Origin: Victivallales bacterium
Lineage (GTDB): Bacteria > Verrucomicrobiota > Lentisphaeria > Oligosphaerales > Oligosphaeraceae
Length of the DNA: 40,027 nt
NCBI GenBank assembly: GCA_017431185.1
Contig: JAFRLP010000105.1
Span: 1 to 40,027, forward strand
Direction: 5' to 3'
The notes under the pieces are model-generated. The model saw only the letters and a program-made list of their open reading frames with translations, did no database searches and had not been told where the DNA came from. Of this stretch, positions 7,954 to 16,305 are shown one piece after another. The translations under genes and the position numbers were made by a program. How positions within the stretch are numbered: the stretch's first letter is position 1; each line of letters begins with the position of its first letter.

Positions 7954-9189
7954 ATGCAAATCCACTGTTTCAGCAAGGCGATTTTAATATCCGCCTTTTC
8001 TATTGGTGTTGCCTTTCTCTCAACCAGTTGCGTGGCGATAGAGGAGACCGCCAGAGGGACTTTTGCGCTGGCCAAGGAGAAAATGGGGGGCGGGGATTCA
8101 GGTAACGCGCCTGCATTGGCTCCCCGTCCGGGAAAAAACGCGGATGCACTGCTGGAGGCGGAAATCGCGTCGGATAAATTCAGCCGTGTCTGGCGAGGCA
8201 TGGATGAACTGGTCACCGACTATGAGGACGTGCTCTCCGGCAATGACAAGTCCTGGTTTGGCCGCCGCAGCAAGAGCCTCACCCGCTCCGCCCTGAAGAT
8301 GATTGCCAGCAAGGCCGGACTGGAAAGCTATGAGAAAATCCTGGACTTGCAGCAGAAGATCGCCGACAAGGAGAAGGAGAAGAACAACCTGGTGGCAGGG
8401 CGTCTGGGCTATCCCACCACGTCGATGAACCCGTTTGCCATGACGCGCGAGAAATGCGACCGTAAAATCCAGGAGACGGACAAGGAGATCGGTGAACTGA
8501 AACTGGCCGTTGACCAGCAAAGCACCATCCTGCTCTCCGACCTCAACCGCCATGGTCAGGTAATGGACGCCAAGCACCTGAAATACCTGCTGACTGCGGC
8601 AGGCGGCGATGACCTCCTCCAGATGATGAACCTGGCAATGATTCTCAAGCAGGTGCAGTACGCCATCGGCAAGCAGATTAAGACGGAGCAGTTCAACGGG
8701 GCCCAGTTGCAGCGTTACGTGGGAATCCAGCTGGTTCTGCTTCTGGCTTACCAGCAGGCGCATACCATCGGACTGGAGAACATCAAGGAGACCTTCCTGC
8801 CGCGCCTGAGGGACATTCAGAAGAAAGCCGAGGCCAATCTGCAGGAGGCGCAGGCCTTGCGCCAAAGTTCCCAGGAAGGCGCCAACTATCTGGAGCAGAA
8901 TCTGCGGCTCAGCCAGAATACCCTCCAGATTGCCGAGCAGTATCGGGTCGCCCTTCAGGAAATGGCCAGAAGCCTGGAGAACTCAAGGGCCAAAGTTGAC
9001 CGCAATGTCGCGGTGACCCGCAACACCTTCAAAACCGTCACCACCGGCGCCAGCCTGCTTCAATTGATTCAGGAGAGTTCCCAGGACTACTCTGAACTCA
9101 TCAGTTTCAATCCACCCATCCTCGACACCATCTATTCCGACCAGATGATGGAGGCTTTCCAGCAGGTCTCCTCGCAATTGAAGAAATAG
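7954..9189 (+). CDS. Putative coiled-coil lipoprotein
   Basis: A 411-residue protein of no recognised family. The N-terminus has a lysine and a hydrophobic stretch ending FLSTSC (Cys at residue 26), which reads as a lipoprotein signal with a slightly unusual lipobox. Two heptad-rich segments are visible (about residues 140-190 and 280-345), rich in Q, K, E and L, and typical of long coiled coils. A central segment around residue 215 (LLQMMNLAMILKQVQYAIG) is hydrophobic. It probably sits in the periplasm, anchored to a membrane. It is the first gene of a tight plus-strand group (24 bp to the next gene), whose other products are a hydrolase, a TPR protein, a nucleotidyltransferase-like protein and a deacetylase. 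The function is unknown. Confidence 0.75.
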   Translation: MQIHCFSKAILISAFSIGVAFLSTSCVAIEETARGTFALAKEKMGGGDSGNAPALAPRPGKNADALLEAEIASDKFSRVWRGMDELVTDYEDVLSGNDKSWFGRRSKSLTRSALKMIASKAGLESYEKILDLQQKIADKEKEKNNLVAGRLGYPTTSMNPFAMTREKCDRKIQETDKEIGELKLAVDQQSTILLSDLNRHGQVMDAKHLKYLLTAAGGDDLLQMMNLAMILKQVQYAIGKQIKTEQFNGAQLQRYVGIQLVLLLAYQQAHTIGLENIKETFLPRLRDIQKKAEANLQEAQALRQSSQEGANYLEQNLRLSQNTLQIAEQYRVALQEMARSLENSRAKVDRNVAVTRNTFKTVTTGASLLQLIQESSQDYSELISFNPPILDTIYSDQMMEAFQQVSSQLKK

Positions 9190-9213
9190 GGCGCCTGTCC
9201 CGTCTGCCAGACC

Positions 9214-10116
9214 ATGACGCAGATTCAAAAAGAGTGGCGGAGGCGGCTGTCGCCTCCCCCCGACTACCGATTCCAACCATCGCTGGAACTGCTCCGCACC
9301 TATCAGTTCGAGCGTTTTGACGCGGAACTCTACCGTCAGGCCAATGGGCCAGACACCTTCCAGCGGCTTCTCAAGGTACTCCCCAAAAACGTCACAGGGA
9401 AACTGCCCGCCATCGCCGTGCCCTTTTATTTTCCCGAGGCGATGATTGGCTTCGAACTCGACAGCCTGGAGCATCTGCCGTTCTATGACGGCATCACAAT
9501 GATGGCGGATCTGGCCCGGCGCGGCTACCTCTGCGCCTCCGCTGACTCCTACCACCTCACTTACCTGGAATCCGCTCTCCCGCGCGGTGACTTCGCCCGC
9601 TGGAGACTAAGCGGGGAGGCACTGCTCCGTGACTATCCGCAATGGTGCGGCATCGGAAAGCTCACCGCCGACACGAGACTAGTGGTGGACGCGCTGGCGA
9701 ACGACCCTCGGGCCAATGCCAGCCGAATCGGCATTGCGGGGCACTCCCTGGGCGGAAAAATGGCCTTCTACGAAGGCTGCCTGGATGACCGCGTAAAAGT
9801 CATCCTGGCCAGCGATTTTGGCATCGGCTGGGACCAGACCAACTGGAAGGACATCTGGTACTGGGGGGGACAGGTGGACGAACTCAAGCGGCTGGGCATG
9901 GAACATAGCCAGCTTCTTGAAATGTCCGACGGAAAACCGTTCTGCCTGCTGGCGGGCAAGTACGACAATGAGCAAAGCCGTGCCATCATGCAGCGGGCGG
10001 GGGGATACGGGGCCTGCCCCGAACGGCTGGTCTGCATCAACCACGCTGCAGGCCATCGCCCGCCACAGAATGCCTTGGAGCAGGGCTATCATTTTTTGGA
10101 GCGCTGGCTGCAATGA
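9214..10116 (+). CDS. Alpha/beta hydrolase (esterase / dienelactone-hydrolase-like)
   Basis: A 300-residue alpha/beta-hydrolase. The nucleophile elbow is IGIAGHSLGGKMAFY (Ser near residue 178). LLAGKYDNEQS probably carries the acid and CINHAAGHRPP the catalytic histidine, in the expected order. No signal peptide is seen, so it is cytoplasmic unless exported another way. The length and arrangement resemble acetyl-xylan-esterase or dienelactone-hydrolase groups, but the substrate is not evident. Its stop overlaps the start of the TPR gene by 4 bp (ATGA), which implies translational coupling. Confidence 0.82.
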   Translation: MTQIQKEWRRRLSPPPDYRFQPSLELLRTYQFERFDAELYRQANGPDTFQRLLKVLPKNVTGKLPAIAVPFYFPEAMIGFELDSLEHLPFYDGITMMADLARRGYLCASADSYHLTYLESALPRGDFARWRLSGEALLRDYPQWCGIGKLTADTRLVVDALANDPRANASRIGIAGHSLGGKMAFYEGCLDDRVKVILASDFGIGWDQTNWKDIWYWGGQVDELKRLGMEHSQLLEMSDGKPFCLLAGKYDNEQSRAIMQRAGGYGACPERLVCINHAAGHRPPQNALEQGYHFLERWLQ

Positions 10117-10937
10117 ATCCACTGTCTCAGGAAGATTACCAGGAACCTGCCTGCCCTCTGGCCCCGCCACCGCCAGCGCATGTCTATCACGACCCGCCGG
10201 AGCGCATCCCGCTTGCCGAGGTCATTGCCGAATGCGACCGTCTGTTCAATTCGGAACGCATCTTTGAACTGGGGGAGCACCTGAGAAAATGGCGGGCACG
10301 GGCGGCGGAACTTGGCGACAAGAAAGCCGAACTGAGCATCCTCAATGAACTGATGGGGCATTACCGTATGCTGGGGGACCGGGAACGCGGGCTGGAGGCC
10401 GTCCGGGACGGCTTCCGCCTCATCTCCGAAGTGGGCGTCACGGGAACGGTCTCGGCAGGCACCATCCTGCTCAACGGCGCCACCGTCCTCAAGGCTTTCG
10501 GCGAGGTCAAGGAGGCCCTGCGCCACTATGCCGAGGCGTCGCGTTGCTATGGCGCACACCTGGCGCCCGAAGACCCGCAGTGGGCGGGACTGCTGAACAA
10601 CATGGCTGCCGCATACCTCGACAACGGCGAAACCAAGCATGCGGAGGCATACTATCGCAAGGCCCTGGCCATCATGCAGCAGAACGGCAACCTGATGGAC
10701 ACGGCGGTGACCTGGGTCAATCTCGCCCAACTCTACGCCACGCTGGAAGGGGAGGACGCCAAAGTCACCGACTGCCTTGACCAGGCTTTCGCCTGCTTCG
10801 ACTCCCCTGACGCCGAATACGGCAGTTACTACGCGCACACCTGTCGGAAATGCGCGGGCGCCTTCGGCGCTTTGGGACAGCCGGAACGGGAGCAGGAACT
10901 CAACGCCAGGGCCGAGGCGCTCTATGAAGGGACTTGA
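10113..10937 (+). CDS. Tetratricopeptide-repeat protein
   Basis: A 274-residue soluble TPR protein. Repeats are visible from about residue 60 to 270, for example LSILNELMGHYRMLGDRERGLEAV, AGLLNNMAAAYLDNGETKHAEAYYRKALAIM and VTWVNLAQLYATLEGEDAKVTDCLDQAF. TPRs act as protein-docking scaffolds. The gene overlaps the upstream hydrolase by 4 bp and the downstream DUF4037 gene by 14 bp. Pairing of a TPR protein with a DUF4037 protein occurs in other bacteria to my knowledge, so the two products may form a complex. No enzymatic domain is seen. Confidence 0.85.
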   Translation: MNPLSQEDYQEPACPLAPPPPAHVYHDPPERIPLAEVIAECDRLFNSERIFELGEHLRKWRARAAELGDKKAELSILNELMGHYRMLGDRERGLEAVRDGFRLISEVGVTGTVSAGTILLNGATVLKAFGEVKEALRHYAEASRCYGAHLAPEDPQWAGLLNNMAAAYLDNGETKHAEAYYRKALAIMQQNGNLMDTAVTWVNLAQLYATLEGEDAKVTDCLDQAFACFDSPDAEYGSYYAHTCRKCAGAFGALGQPEREQELNARAEALYEGT

Positions 10938-11855
10938 CTTATCCAGACAATGGTTCGAGACGGCGGGCCGCGCCTGGTTCCAGGACTCCTGCCCCGAGAT
11001 TTTCCCCAGGCTGGCGTTTGGCCTGGCCGGCCATGGCTCCGAATGCTTCGGCTACGATGACGCAATCTCCCGTGACCACGATTTCACAGCCGCCTTTTCC
11101 GTCTGGATTGACGACGGCGATGAACCTGAACACGGTTTTCAATTGACCCGTGCCTACACGGCATTCCTGCGCCAATGTCCGCCACCCGTCTCCTCGATGG
11201 AAAGCGTAGGCGGAGCCCCTGAACAGGGAGTCCTCACCATCGGCGCGTTCTTCAACAGGCATCTTGGCTCTCCCGAGGCGCCCGCCACCTGGCAGCAGTG
11301 GCTCTACACCCCCGAGCACGCCTTCGCCGAGTCCACCAATGGTCAGGTTTTTCTGGATGGTCTGGGACGCTTCACCGCCATCCGTCAGGCAATCCTGAAG
11401 GACATGCCCAGGACGTGTGGCTCAAGAAACTCGCGGCCAGGACCGCGCTCGCGGCGCAAAGCGGCCAGTATAACTTCACCCGCTGCCTGAAGCACGGAGA
11501 GCGCGGAGCCGCCCGCCTGGCCCTCGCGGAATTCGTGCGGCAGGCGTGCGGAGTGGTTTTCCTGCTGAACCATCGTTTCGCCCCGTACTACAAATGGCTT
11601 TTCCGCGCCATGCGCGAACTGCCTGTTCTGGCCAATCTCGCCCCTGCCCTGGAAGGAGTGCTTGCCGAGGGGCTTCCGGACAGCCTCTGCGCCGAACTCA
11701 TCGAGGACATCTGCACACAGTTGGCGAATGAACTCCGTGCCCAGGGCCTCACCTCATGCCCCGACAACTACCTCGAGCCACACGCCCTGGAACTGACCAG
11801 GCTCATCACCAACCGCGAAATCCGCGCCCTTCATCTCATGGACGGCGGCGGATGA
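10924..11855 (+). pseudogene. DUF4037-type nucleotidyltransferase-like protein, single-base frameshift
   Basis: The first frame (10924 to about 11409) encodes FGLAGHGSECFGYDDAISRDHDF. This holds the GS (residues 38-39) and DxD (51, 53) pattern of the nucleotidyltransferase fold, as in DUF4037. It then runs into nonsense, while the +2 frame from about 11400 to 11855 continues the protein (DVWLKKLAARTALAAQSGQY... to LHLMDGGG). Adding one C to the CCC run at 11407-11409 restores one continuous frame of about 310 residues. Both halves keep coding-like composition, so the break is either a recent mutation or a sequence error. No slippery heptamer for programmed frameshifting is seen. Start ATG 10924 overlaps the TPR gene by 14 bp. 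Likely activity: transfer of a nucleotide to an unknown substrate, if intact. Confidence 0.75.
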
Positions 11856-11888
11856 CGCCCGTCAACCACTCAACCTTCCCACTCTCCC

Positions 11889-12602
11889 ATGTTCGATTTC
11901 TCCACTATCACCAAAGGCGCCGTTTGCCTGACCTTCGATGACGGATGCTATCAGGTGTGGCTGCCTTACCTCCCGCTGTTCCGCCGTTACCATGCCCACG
12001 CCACGTTCTTCTACACGCGCATACCTGACGAGGCGGCCATCGCCTCCATGAAAACCCTGCGTCAGGAGGGACATGCGGTGGGTATTCATACCGTCAACCA
12101 CCGTGACGCCATTCCCCATCTCACTCCTGAAACCAAAGAGGAGTATCTCAACCAGGAAATTCTTCCGCAGATCACCGCGATGGTCAATGCCGGGATTCCC
12201 TGCGACTATTTCGCCTATCCCAACAACCGTCGTGACTCCTACACCGAGTCGGTCATGGCGCAGTTTTTCCGCCATTGCCGCGCGGGTGTCATCCCCCCCC
12301 GTCCCAAAGGCAGTTGGATTGCCGACTACGACCAGGTTTTCCTGCCCCTTGAGCAGGTTGCCGACACCCTCACGCTTGGCGGCGTCGGGATTGGAGACTA
12401 CTATCTCTCCACAGCGGAGAATCTGGATGCGGCGCTGGAACGCACCGCCCGCGAAAACCGTCTGCTCACCTTTTTCTCGCACGGCATTTTCCCCGACGCC
12501 AAAGGCGTGGATGTCAAGACTGGATTGCTGGAACATCTGCTGGGCAAGGCTGCGGAACTCGGCGTCGCCATGCTCTCCTTTGACGAACTGCCCAAGAAAT
12601 AA
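11889..12602 (+). CDS. Polysaccharide deacetylase (NodB-type)
   Basis: A 237-residue NodB-homology deacetylase. VCLTFDDG near residues 13-19 is motif 1 with the catalytic and metal-binding aspartates. GIHTVNHRD gives the two metal-binding histidines of motif 2 (HxxxH), FAYPNNRR resembles motif 3, and LLTFFSHGIF carries the late histidine motif. The family removes N- or O-acetyl groups from chitin-like oligosaccharides, peptidoglycan or exopolysaccharide. No signal peptide is visible, so a cytoplasmic small substrate is possible. It is the last gene of the plus-strand group, 33 bp after the DUF4037 gene. No U-rich terminator follows. Confidence 0.88.
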   Translation: MFDFSTITKGAVCLTFDDGCYQVWLPYLPLFRRYHAHATFFYTRIPDEAAIASMKTLRQEGHAVGIHTVNHRDAIPHLTPETKEEYLNQEILPQITAMVNAGIPCDYFAYPNNRRDSYTESVMAQFFRHCRAGVIPPRPKGSWIADYDQVFLPLEQVADTLTLGGVGIGDYYLSTAENLDAALERTARENRLLTFFSHGIFPDAKGVDVKTGLLEHLLGKAAELGVAMLSFDELPKK

Positions 12603-12624
12603 CCTTCCCTCAAACCACACCTTT

Positions 12625-12810
12625 TCAACCCCTTAGCCTTGAGAGAATGGACTTGTCCAGAAGGAAAGGGATGATTCCGACATACGATATGCCGCCGTTG
12701 CCTGTGTAAAATGGCTGGTTGTCTCCAGTCACGATCAGTTTAAGGCAATCTGGATGATGTTGTTTGGGCGCACACGTTCCTGCTTCAGAAGATGCCCCCG
12801 AAACAATTGA
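12625..12810 (-). pseudogene. Possible gene remnant (62 codons, no start)
   Basis: On the minus strand 12810 to 12625 is open from just after a TAA to a TGA. Translated, it includes a protein-like stretch (LIVTGDNQPFYTGNGGISYV, then GIIPFLLDK). It has no ATG start, and its 5' side is cut close to the inverted-repeat element beginning at 12827. It may be the 3' remnant of a gene interrupted by that element. It could also be chance; I do not recognise a family. Confidence 0.25.
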
Positions 12811-12826
12811 TTAAGCAGAAAGCTTT

Positions 12827-13043
12827 GGGTATTATATACTTGATTTAGGATGCGATTGAAAATACGACGGCACGCCTGCATGGTGGCGCCCTTCCAGGGC
12901 GCAAAACGATTTTTCGCATCTAACCCCCAGGTGAACGCGCCCGACGGGCGCGTTCACCTGGGGCTAACAATGTATCGCCCCTGCCGGGGCGGACACGCCG
13001 TGTTACATGGAAAACATTGCCCTAAATCAAGTATATAATACCC
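12827..13043. mobile_element. 217-bp MITE-like element with perfect 23-bp terminal inverted repeats (contains repeat copy 2)
   Basis: 12827-12849 is the exact reverse complement of 13021-13043 (23 of 23). Between them lie three successive hairpins: 12886-12902 (6-bp stem), 12925-12963 (18-bp perfect stem, GAC loop) and 12976-12991 (6-bp stem). The three-hairpin core (12868-13015) recurs at 7721-7862 and inverted at 14145-14258. There is no coding capacity. No clear target-site duplication was found flanking it. The right end lies 20 bp past the stop of the Rpn nuclease gene, which is a candidate for the mobilising protein. The rest of the 12603-13063 gap holds only the possible gene remnant. 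Confidence 0.65.
12925..12963. repeat. 18-bp perfect hairpin (core of repeat copy 2)
   Basis: Arms 12925-12942 and 12946-12963 are fully complementary around GAC. The right arm and following bases (12950-12977) are identical, in inverted orientation, to 14169-14196 (28 of 28). This fixes the relation between copies 2 and 3. Confidence 0.85.
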
Positions 13044-13063
13044 CCAAAAATCAGTCTCGCAAG

Positions 13064-14017
13064 TCACGCCCTCTTGAGCAAATCCGAGGCCGTTTGGTCA
13101 GAAAGCAGAAATACGGTCTTCAGAACCGAAAGGATTTCCTGCGGGGGCATGTTGTTATTTCGGCACATCTGAATGTACCGCTCTGCGCCCTCCTGCCGTT
13201 CCTCTATCTTGCCCTCTTCAATCATCTGTTCTTCAGCCAGACACATGTCAATGTCCTCCTTGTCTTCTGGGATTTGGATGTTGGTTTGAAACAAAGCCTT
13301 GATGAGCTCCACCACGTGGTGCGGCACTCTCCTGAAGCCCGGCTCCTCGGCGAGAATGCGCCTCATCAGCCCTGAATCCTTTCTTCCCATCGCATACAAT
13401 AGCACAAGTTTCAGATTTTGCTCGAAGCCTCGCACTCTTTCGATGGGAATCTGGTCAAGGTCAACCACAGGGGCCGTCATGTCGTAGTCGTATTTTGCCA
13501 GCGCGGACGGAAGCGGGTGGGATATGTCATTCAGGCATTTAGGGCCATCCCAGGCGTTCCCGCCAAAATGAACCACGACGGAAAGGGGCTTGACAATCTT
13601 GTCCTCCTTTCCAAAGCGCGAGAGGTATTCCTCCGAGGATACATAACTCCGCTTGCCGCACTGTTCCATCTTTTTCATGTCAATCTTCCTGCGCTGGGCG
13701 TTGATGTTCAGCGCGGCCTCAAGAAACAGACGCCCCGGCATGAAATAATCGACACGGGACTGGAATTCCAGGCCGAACAGCAGATAGCCGTTAGGCGTGT
13801 CACCCTCATCGCACTGCCACAGGGCGTCTCTCACGACACTTGCCTTCCCGCCCCCTTTTCCGCCCTCTCCCCCAAGACAAAACTCCTCAGTCGGCAGGGC
13901 ATGAAACTGTTCGGGACGAAAGTACGACTCTCCCTGAAAAAACGCCTCGTTGATGAGATTCGCCACAGCCTCGCTGTTACCAAACATCACCTTGGCTGCA
14001 TGATCCTTGTCAAACAT
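13064..14017 (-). CDS. Rpn-family recombination-promoting nuclease / putative transposase (PD-(D/E)XK)
   Basis: A 317-residue member of the Rpn (YhgA-like transposase/DUF4351-related) family of PD-(D/E)XK nucleases. After a start MFDKDHAAKVMFGN, a conserved aspartate precedes YLLFGLEFQSRVDYFMPGRL, where EFQS is the ExQ catalytic motif. RRILAEEPG and the charged C-terminus rich in E, Q and M are also typical. The start is the ATG at 14017, because a strong GGAGGTG ribosome site lies 6 nt before it; the ATG at 14032 would sit on that site. A promoter is plausible at 14054-14090 (TTGCAT, 17 bp, TATCTT). It is flanked by inverted copies of the three-hairpin repeat, which suggests it belongs to or acts on those elements. 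Known Rpn proteins cut DNA and raise recombination. Confidence 0.82.
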   Translation of the reverse strand: MFDKDHAAKVMFGNSEAVANLINEAFFQGESYFRPEQFHALPTEEFCLGGEGGKGGGKASVVRDALWQCDEGDTPNGYLLFGLEFQSRVDYFMPGRLFLEAALNINAQRRKIDMKKMEQCGKRSYVSSEEYLSRFGKEDKIVKPLSVVVHFGGNAWDGPKCLNDISHPLPSALAKYDYDMTAPVVDLDQIPIERVRGFEQNLKLVLLYAMGRKDSGLMRRILAEEPGFRRVPHHVVELIKALFQTNIQIPEDKEDIDMCLAEEQMIEEGKIEERQEGAERYIQMCRNNNMPPQEILSVLKTVFLLSDQTASDLLKRA

Positions 14018-14144
14018 AGATTGCACCTCCATTTTTTAAGACTCTTCTCTATAATCATTAAGATAGCATAACATTTTCGTTTATGCAAGTCTATTAGGCG
14101 ATTTTTTATCACTCCTATGAAATACGGGGTGCAAAGAGTACCGA

Positions 14145-14258
14145 AGGTACTCAATCGCCCTGGGAGGACGATACATTGTTAGCCCCAGGTGAACGCACCA
14201 ATCAAGGGTACACAACCTGGGGGGCAGTCGCGCCCTGCAAGGGGTGCCACCTTTCAAA
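14145..14258 (-). repeat. Three-hairpin dispersed repeat, copy 3 (inverted)
   Basis: This is the inverted counterpart of copy 2: 14169-14196 equals the reverse complement of 12950-12977 exactly. The outer blocks also match on the minus strand (CCTTGCAGGGCGC against CCTTCCAGGGCGC, and CCTCCCAGGGCGA at the other side). It lies about 130 bp upstream of the Rpn gene start. The rest of the 14018-14411 gap shows the probable Rpn promoter and no gene. Confidence 0.7.
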
Positions 14259-14411
14259 CGCGCCTCATGCGTGTTTCCTGCGTTGTGTTGACGAAGCCGC
14301 AGCGCAAAGCGCAGCCAAACGCTAACCGTACAGGAGGCATTTTTGGCCGCCGTCCACTGTCATCAGGCAAGTTGAATTATTATCCCTGACCGTCCGTAAT
14401 TTCAGGAATAG

Positions 14412-16103
14412 TCAGCCCAGGGGCAGCCAGACGCGGAGCTGGTTGTCGGGGCAGAACAGGTTGCCGGCGGAGGCGTAGTCGCAGAGCGACTCGCGGTTGA
14501 CCCGACGCAGCAGCAGGAAACCGGGGCGCGCGGGCAATGCCTCATCCTGGCGTAATCTGCCCGAGCATGGCGCATCCAGTTTGCCCAGCCGCGAGTCACG
14601 CGCCAGCACCAGAGGCCCGCGCATCCATGCGATGTGGCTGGAGTCGCCGGGCGCCTTCACCGCACGGGTCTTCATGGGCAGGGAGAGTTCCACCTGCGCA
14701 CCGTCCTTCCACTCCCGTTGCAACGTCAGGTAGGTTCCGGGGACACCCTCGCGGCGGGCACGGCCACAGGCCACCTCCGCGCCCTCCGCCCATCCTGGAA
14801 TGCGCAGCCGCACAGGGAATCTTTCGGCGCGCCCCATGGTCAGGGTGAGGGTGACTTCCCCATTCACGGGATAGCCGCCGCGAATGCTCCAGGTGGCCTG
14901 CTGACCGCCTGGTGTGATGAAGTTGACCAGACTGTCCTCATAGCCGTCGAACACCAAGGCGTCGCCGTCCCTTCTGGCGACGAATCCAGGGGCAAGAGCC
15001 AGTCCCTCGGGCCCCTGGGCCAGACAGCAGTCATGGTCGCCGTACCCCTCTATCTGCGTCTTTGCGGGATAGCGGAAGGAGTCCCCCGCCAAAGGAGTCG
15101 GATTCCGATGCATGAAGTTGGTTCCATCGGGCTTTGCCGCACCGAGCAGGGCGTTGTAGAAACTGCGTTCCATCTCATCCGCAATGGTCGCGTCGTTGGT
15201 GGCGCGGAGCAGATGCTGGCAGAAGCGCAGCCAGGTCACGGTGACGCAGGTCTCCCCCAGCGCACCCACGTCATTCCAGGTCTGGCGGGTCGTCCCCTCG
15301 TACCAGAACTCGCCATTGGCATCCTTGAGCCCGCCGCCCCCCGTGATGAATATCTCCCTGTCACGCACCAACTGATAGTAGTTCATGATGGCCTGCTGAT
15401 ACATCGGGTTGGGTTTCAGGGCAATCAGGGAGAGCAGACCGTCAAAGCAGGAGGTCATCTCGTATGCCTTGCCGTCCGCCAACTCCGCCGGCGGCACTCC
15501 CTGGGCCGCGGCCTGGAAGACATTGTGCAGGTGGCTGCAGCCGTCGGCTGCGATGCTTTCGGCAGCATTCAGGAACTGCTTTTCCCCCGAGAGCGAATGG
15601 AGTTTGACCAGCCCGCGCAGAAGACTGCCCGACGGAAGGCCAAAATGCGCGCCGAAATCCACGACGCGGGCCTGGCCGATTTGCGCCAGAAGTTGCTTCG
15701 CCATCCGGACGGCGCTCGCGAGGACTTTTCGGGAGGGATTGACCGTCTCGTAGTAGCGAAGCAGACCAAGCAGGACGTATTTCCGCCCCCACAGATCCCA
15801 GCCAGTGAGTTGCTGGCTTTTGGGATAACTGCTGATGCACCCGTCCTTGTCCTGAGTCGCCAGCAGTTCCTTCACAGCGGAGTCCAGTTTTCTGCGCAGG
15901 GACTCATCGGGATTGTGGCGGTACGCCAGACAGGCGGAACGAACGATTTTTCCCCAGAATTCACCACGCCACCGACCATCCCCGTCCATCTTTTGGGCAA
16001 AGGGCTGGACAAGCAGATGGTAATCAAGCGTCTTCAGACGGTTGTCGATGACATTGCGCAGGGCGGAACCCAGCGGTCCTTGCAGTTGTGTTTGTCGTTG
16101 CAT
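14412..16103 (-). CDS. GH127-like glycoside hydrolase (beta-L-arabinofuranosidase, DUF1680 type)
   Basis: A 563-residue (alpha/alpha)6-barrel glycosidase of the DUF1680/GH127 group. ALGETCVTVTWL holds the Glu-x-Cys pair, and GDHDCCLAQGPEGLAL holds the Cys-Cys pair; together they match the Zn-cysteine active site known from GH127 enzymes. LTGWDLWGRKYVLLGLLRYYE is a typical barrel helix and FPVRLRIPGWAEGAEV the C-terminal beta-sandwich. No signal peptide is visible, so it probably acts in the cytoplasm on imported arabinose-containing or related oligosaccharides. It is a single gene between the Rpn region and cluster A. AT-rich DNA upstream (16138-16180) may hold the promoter, but no clear -35/-10 pair is evident. 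Confidence 0.82.
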   Translation of the reverse strand: MQRQTQLQGPLGSALRNVIDNRLKTLDYHLLVQPFAQKMDGDGRWRGEFWGKIVRSACLAYRHNPDESLRRKLDSAVKELLATQDKDGCISSYPKSQQLTGWDLWGRKYVLLGLLRYYETVNPSRKVLASAVRMAKQLLAQIGQARVVDFGAHFGLPSGSLLRGLVKLHSLSGEKQFLNAAESIAADGCSHLHNVFQAAAQGVPPAELADGKAYEMTSCFDGLLSLIALKPNPMYQQAIMNYYQLVRDREIFITGGGGLKDANGEFWYEGTTRQTWNDVGALGETCVTVTWLRFCQHLLRATNDATIADEMERSFYNALLGAAKPDGTNFMHRNPTPLAGDSFRYPAKTQIEGYGDHDCCLAQGPEGLALAPGFVARRDGDALVFDGYEDSLVNFITPGGQQATWSIRGGYPVNGEVTLTLTMGRAERFPVRLRIPGWAEGAEVACGRARREGVPGTYLTLQREWKDGAQVELSLPMKTRAVKAPGDSSHIAWMRGPLVLARDSRLGKLDAPCSGRLRQDEALPARPGFLLLRRVNRESLCDYASAGNLFCPDNQLRVWLPLG

Positions 16104-16262
16104 AATGGTCAGTGGTCAATGGCTAGAGGCTAGTGTGCTATATAATTTACCATAACATTTGAAAATACATAGCAGAACAACCTAAAATTTTCCTGTTCGA
16201 TTGAAGCGGCTGGAGTATTATAGCCAGGGGCAGACGCAGCCACCGGCCGTTCCATTGTGTTT

Positions 16263-16293
16263 GCCGCATGGCGTTCCATCATCGCCATGCGGC
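16263..16293. terminator. Stem-loop after the giant gene of cluster A
   Basis: An 11-bp perfect stem (16263-16273 with 16283-16293) with a 9-nt loop, 13 bp beyond the stop of the giant gene on the minus strand. There is no U tract on that strand, so it may be a 3'-end stabiliser or a weak terminator. Confidence 0.5.
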
Positions 16294-16305
16294 TTCGCAA
16301 GCGTT

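Noticed and set aside
11401..11415. Programmed ribosomal frameshift in the DUF4037-type gene
   Set aside because: No slippery heptamer or downstream structure was found at the switch point; a one-base deletion in CCC explains it better.
12603..12826. tRNA or small RNA gene
   Set aside because: No cloverleaf or conserved tRNA boxes could be drawn in this gap or in the other intergenic gaps.
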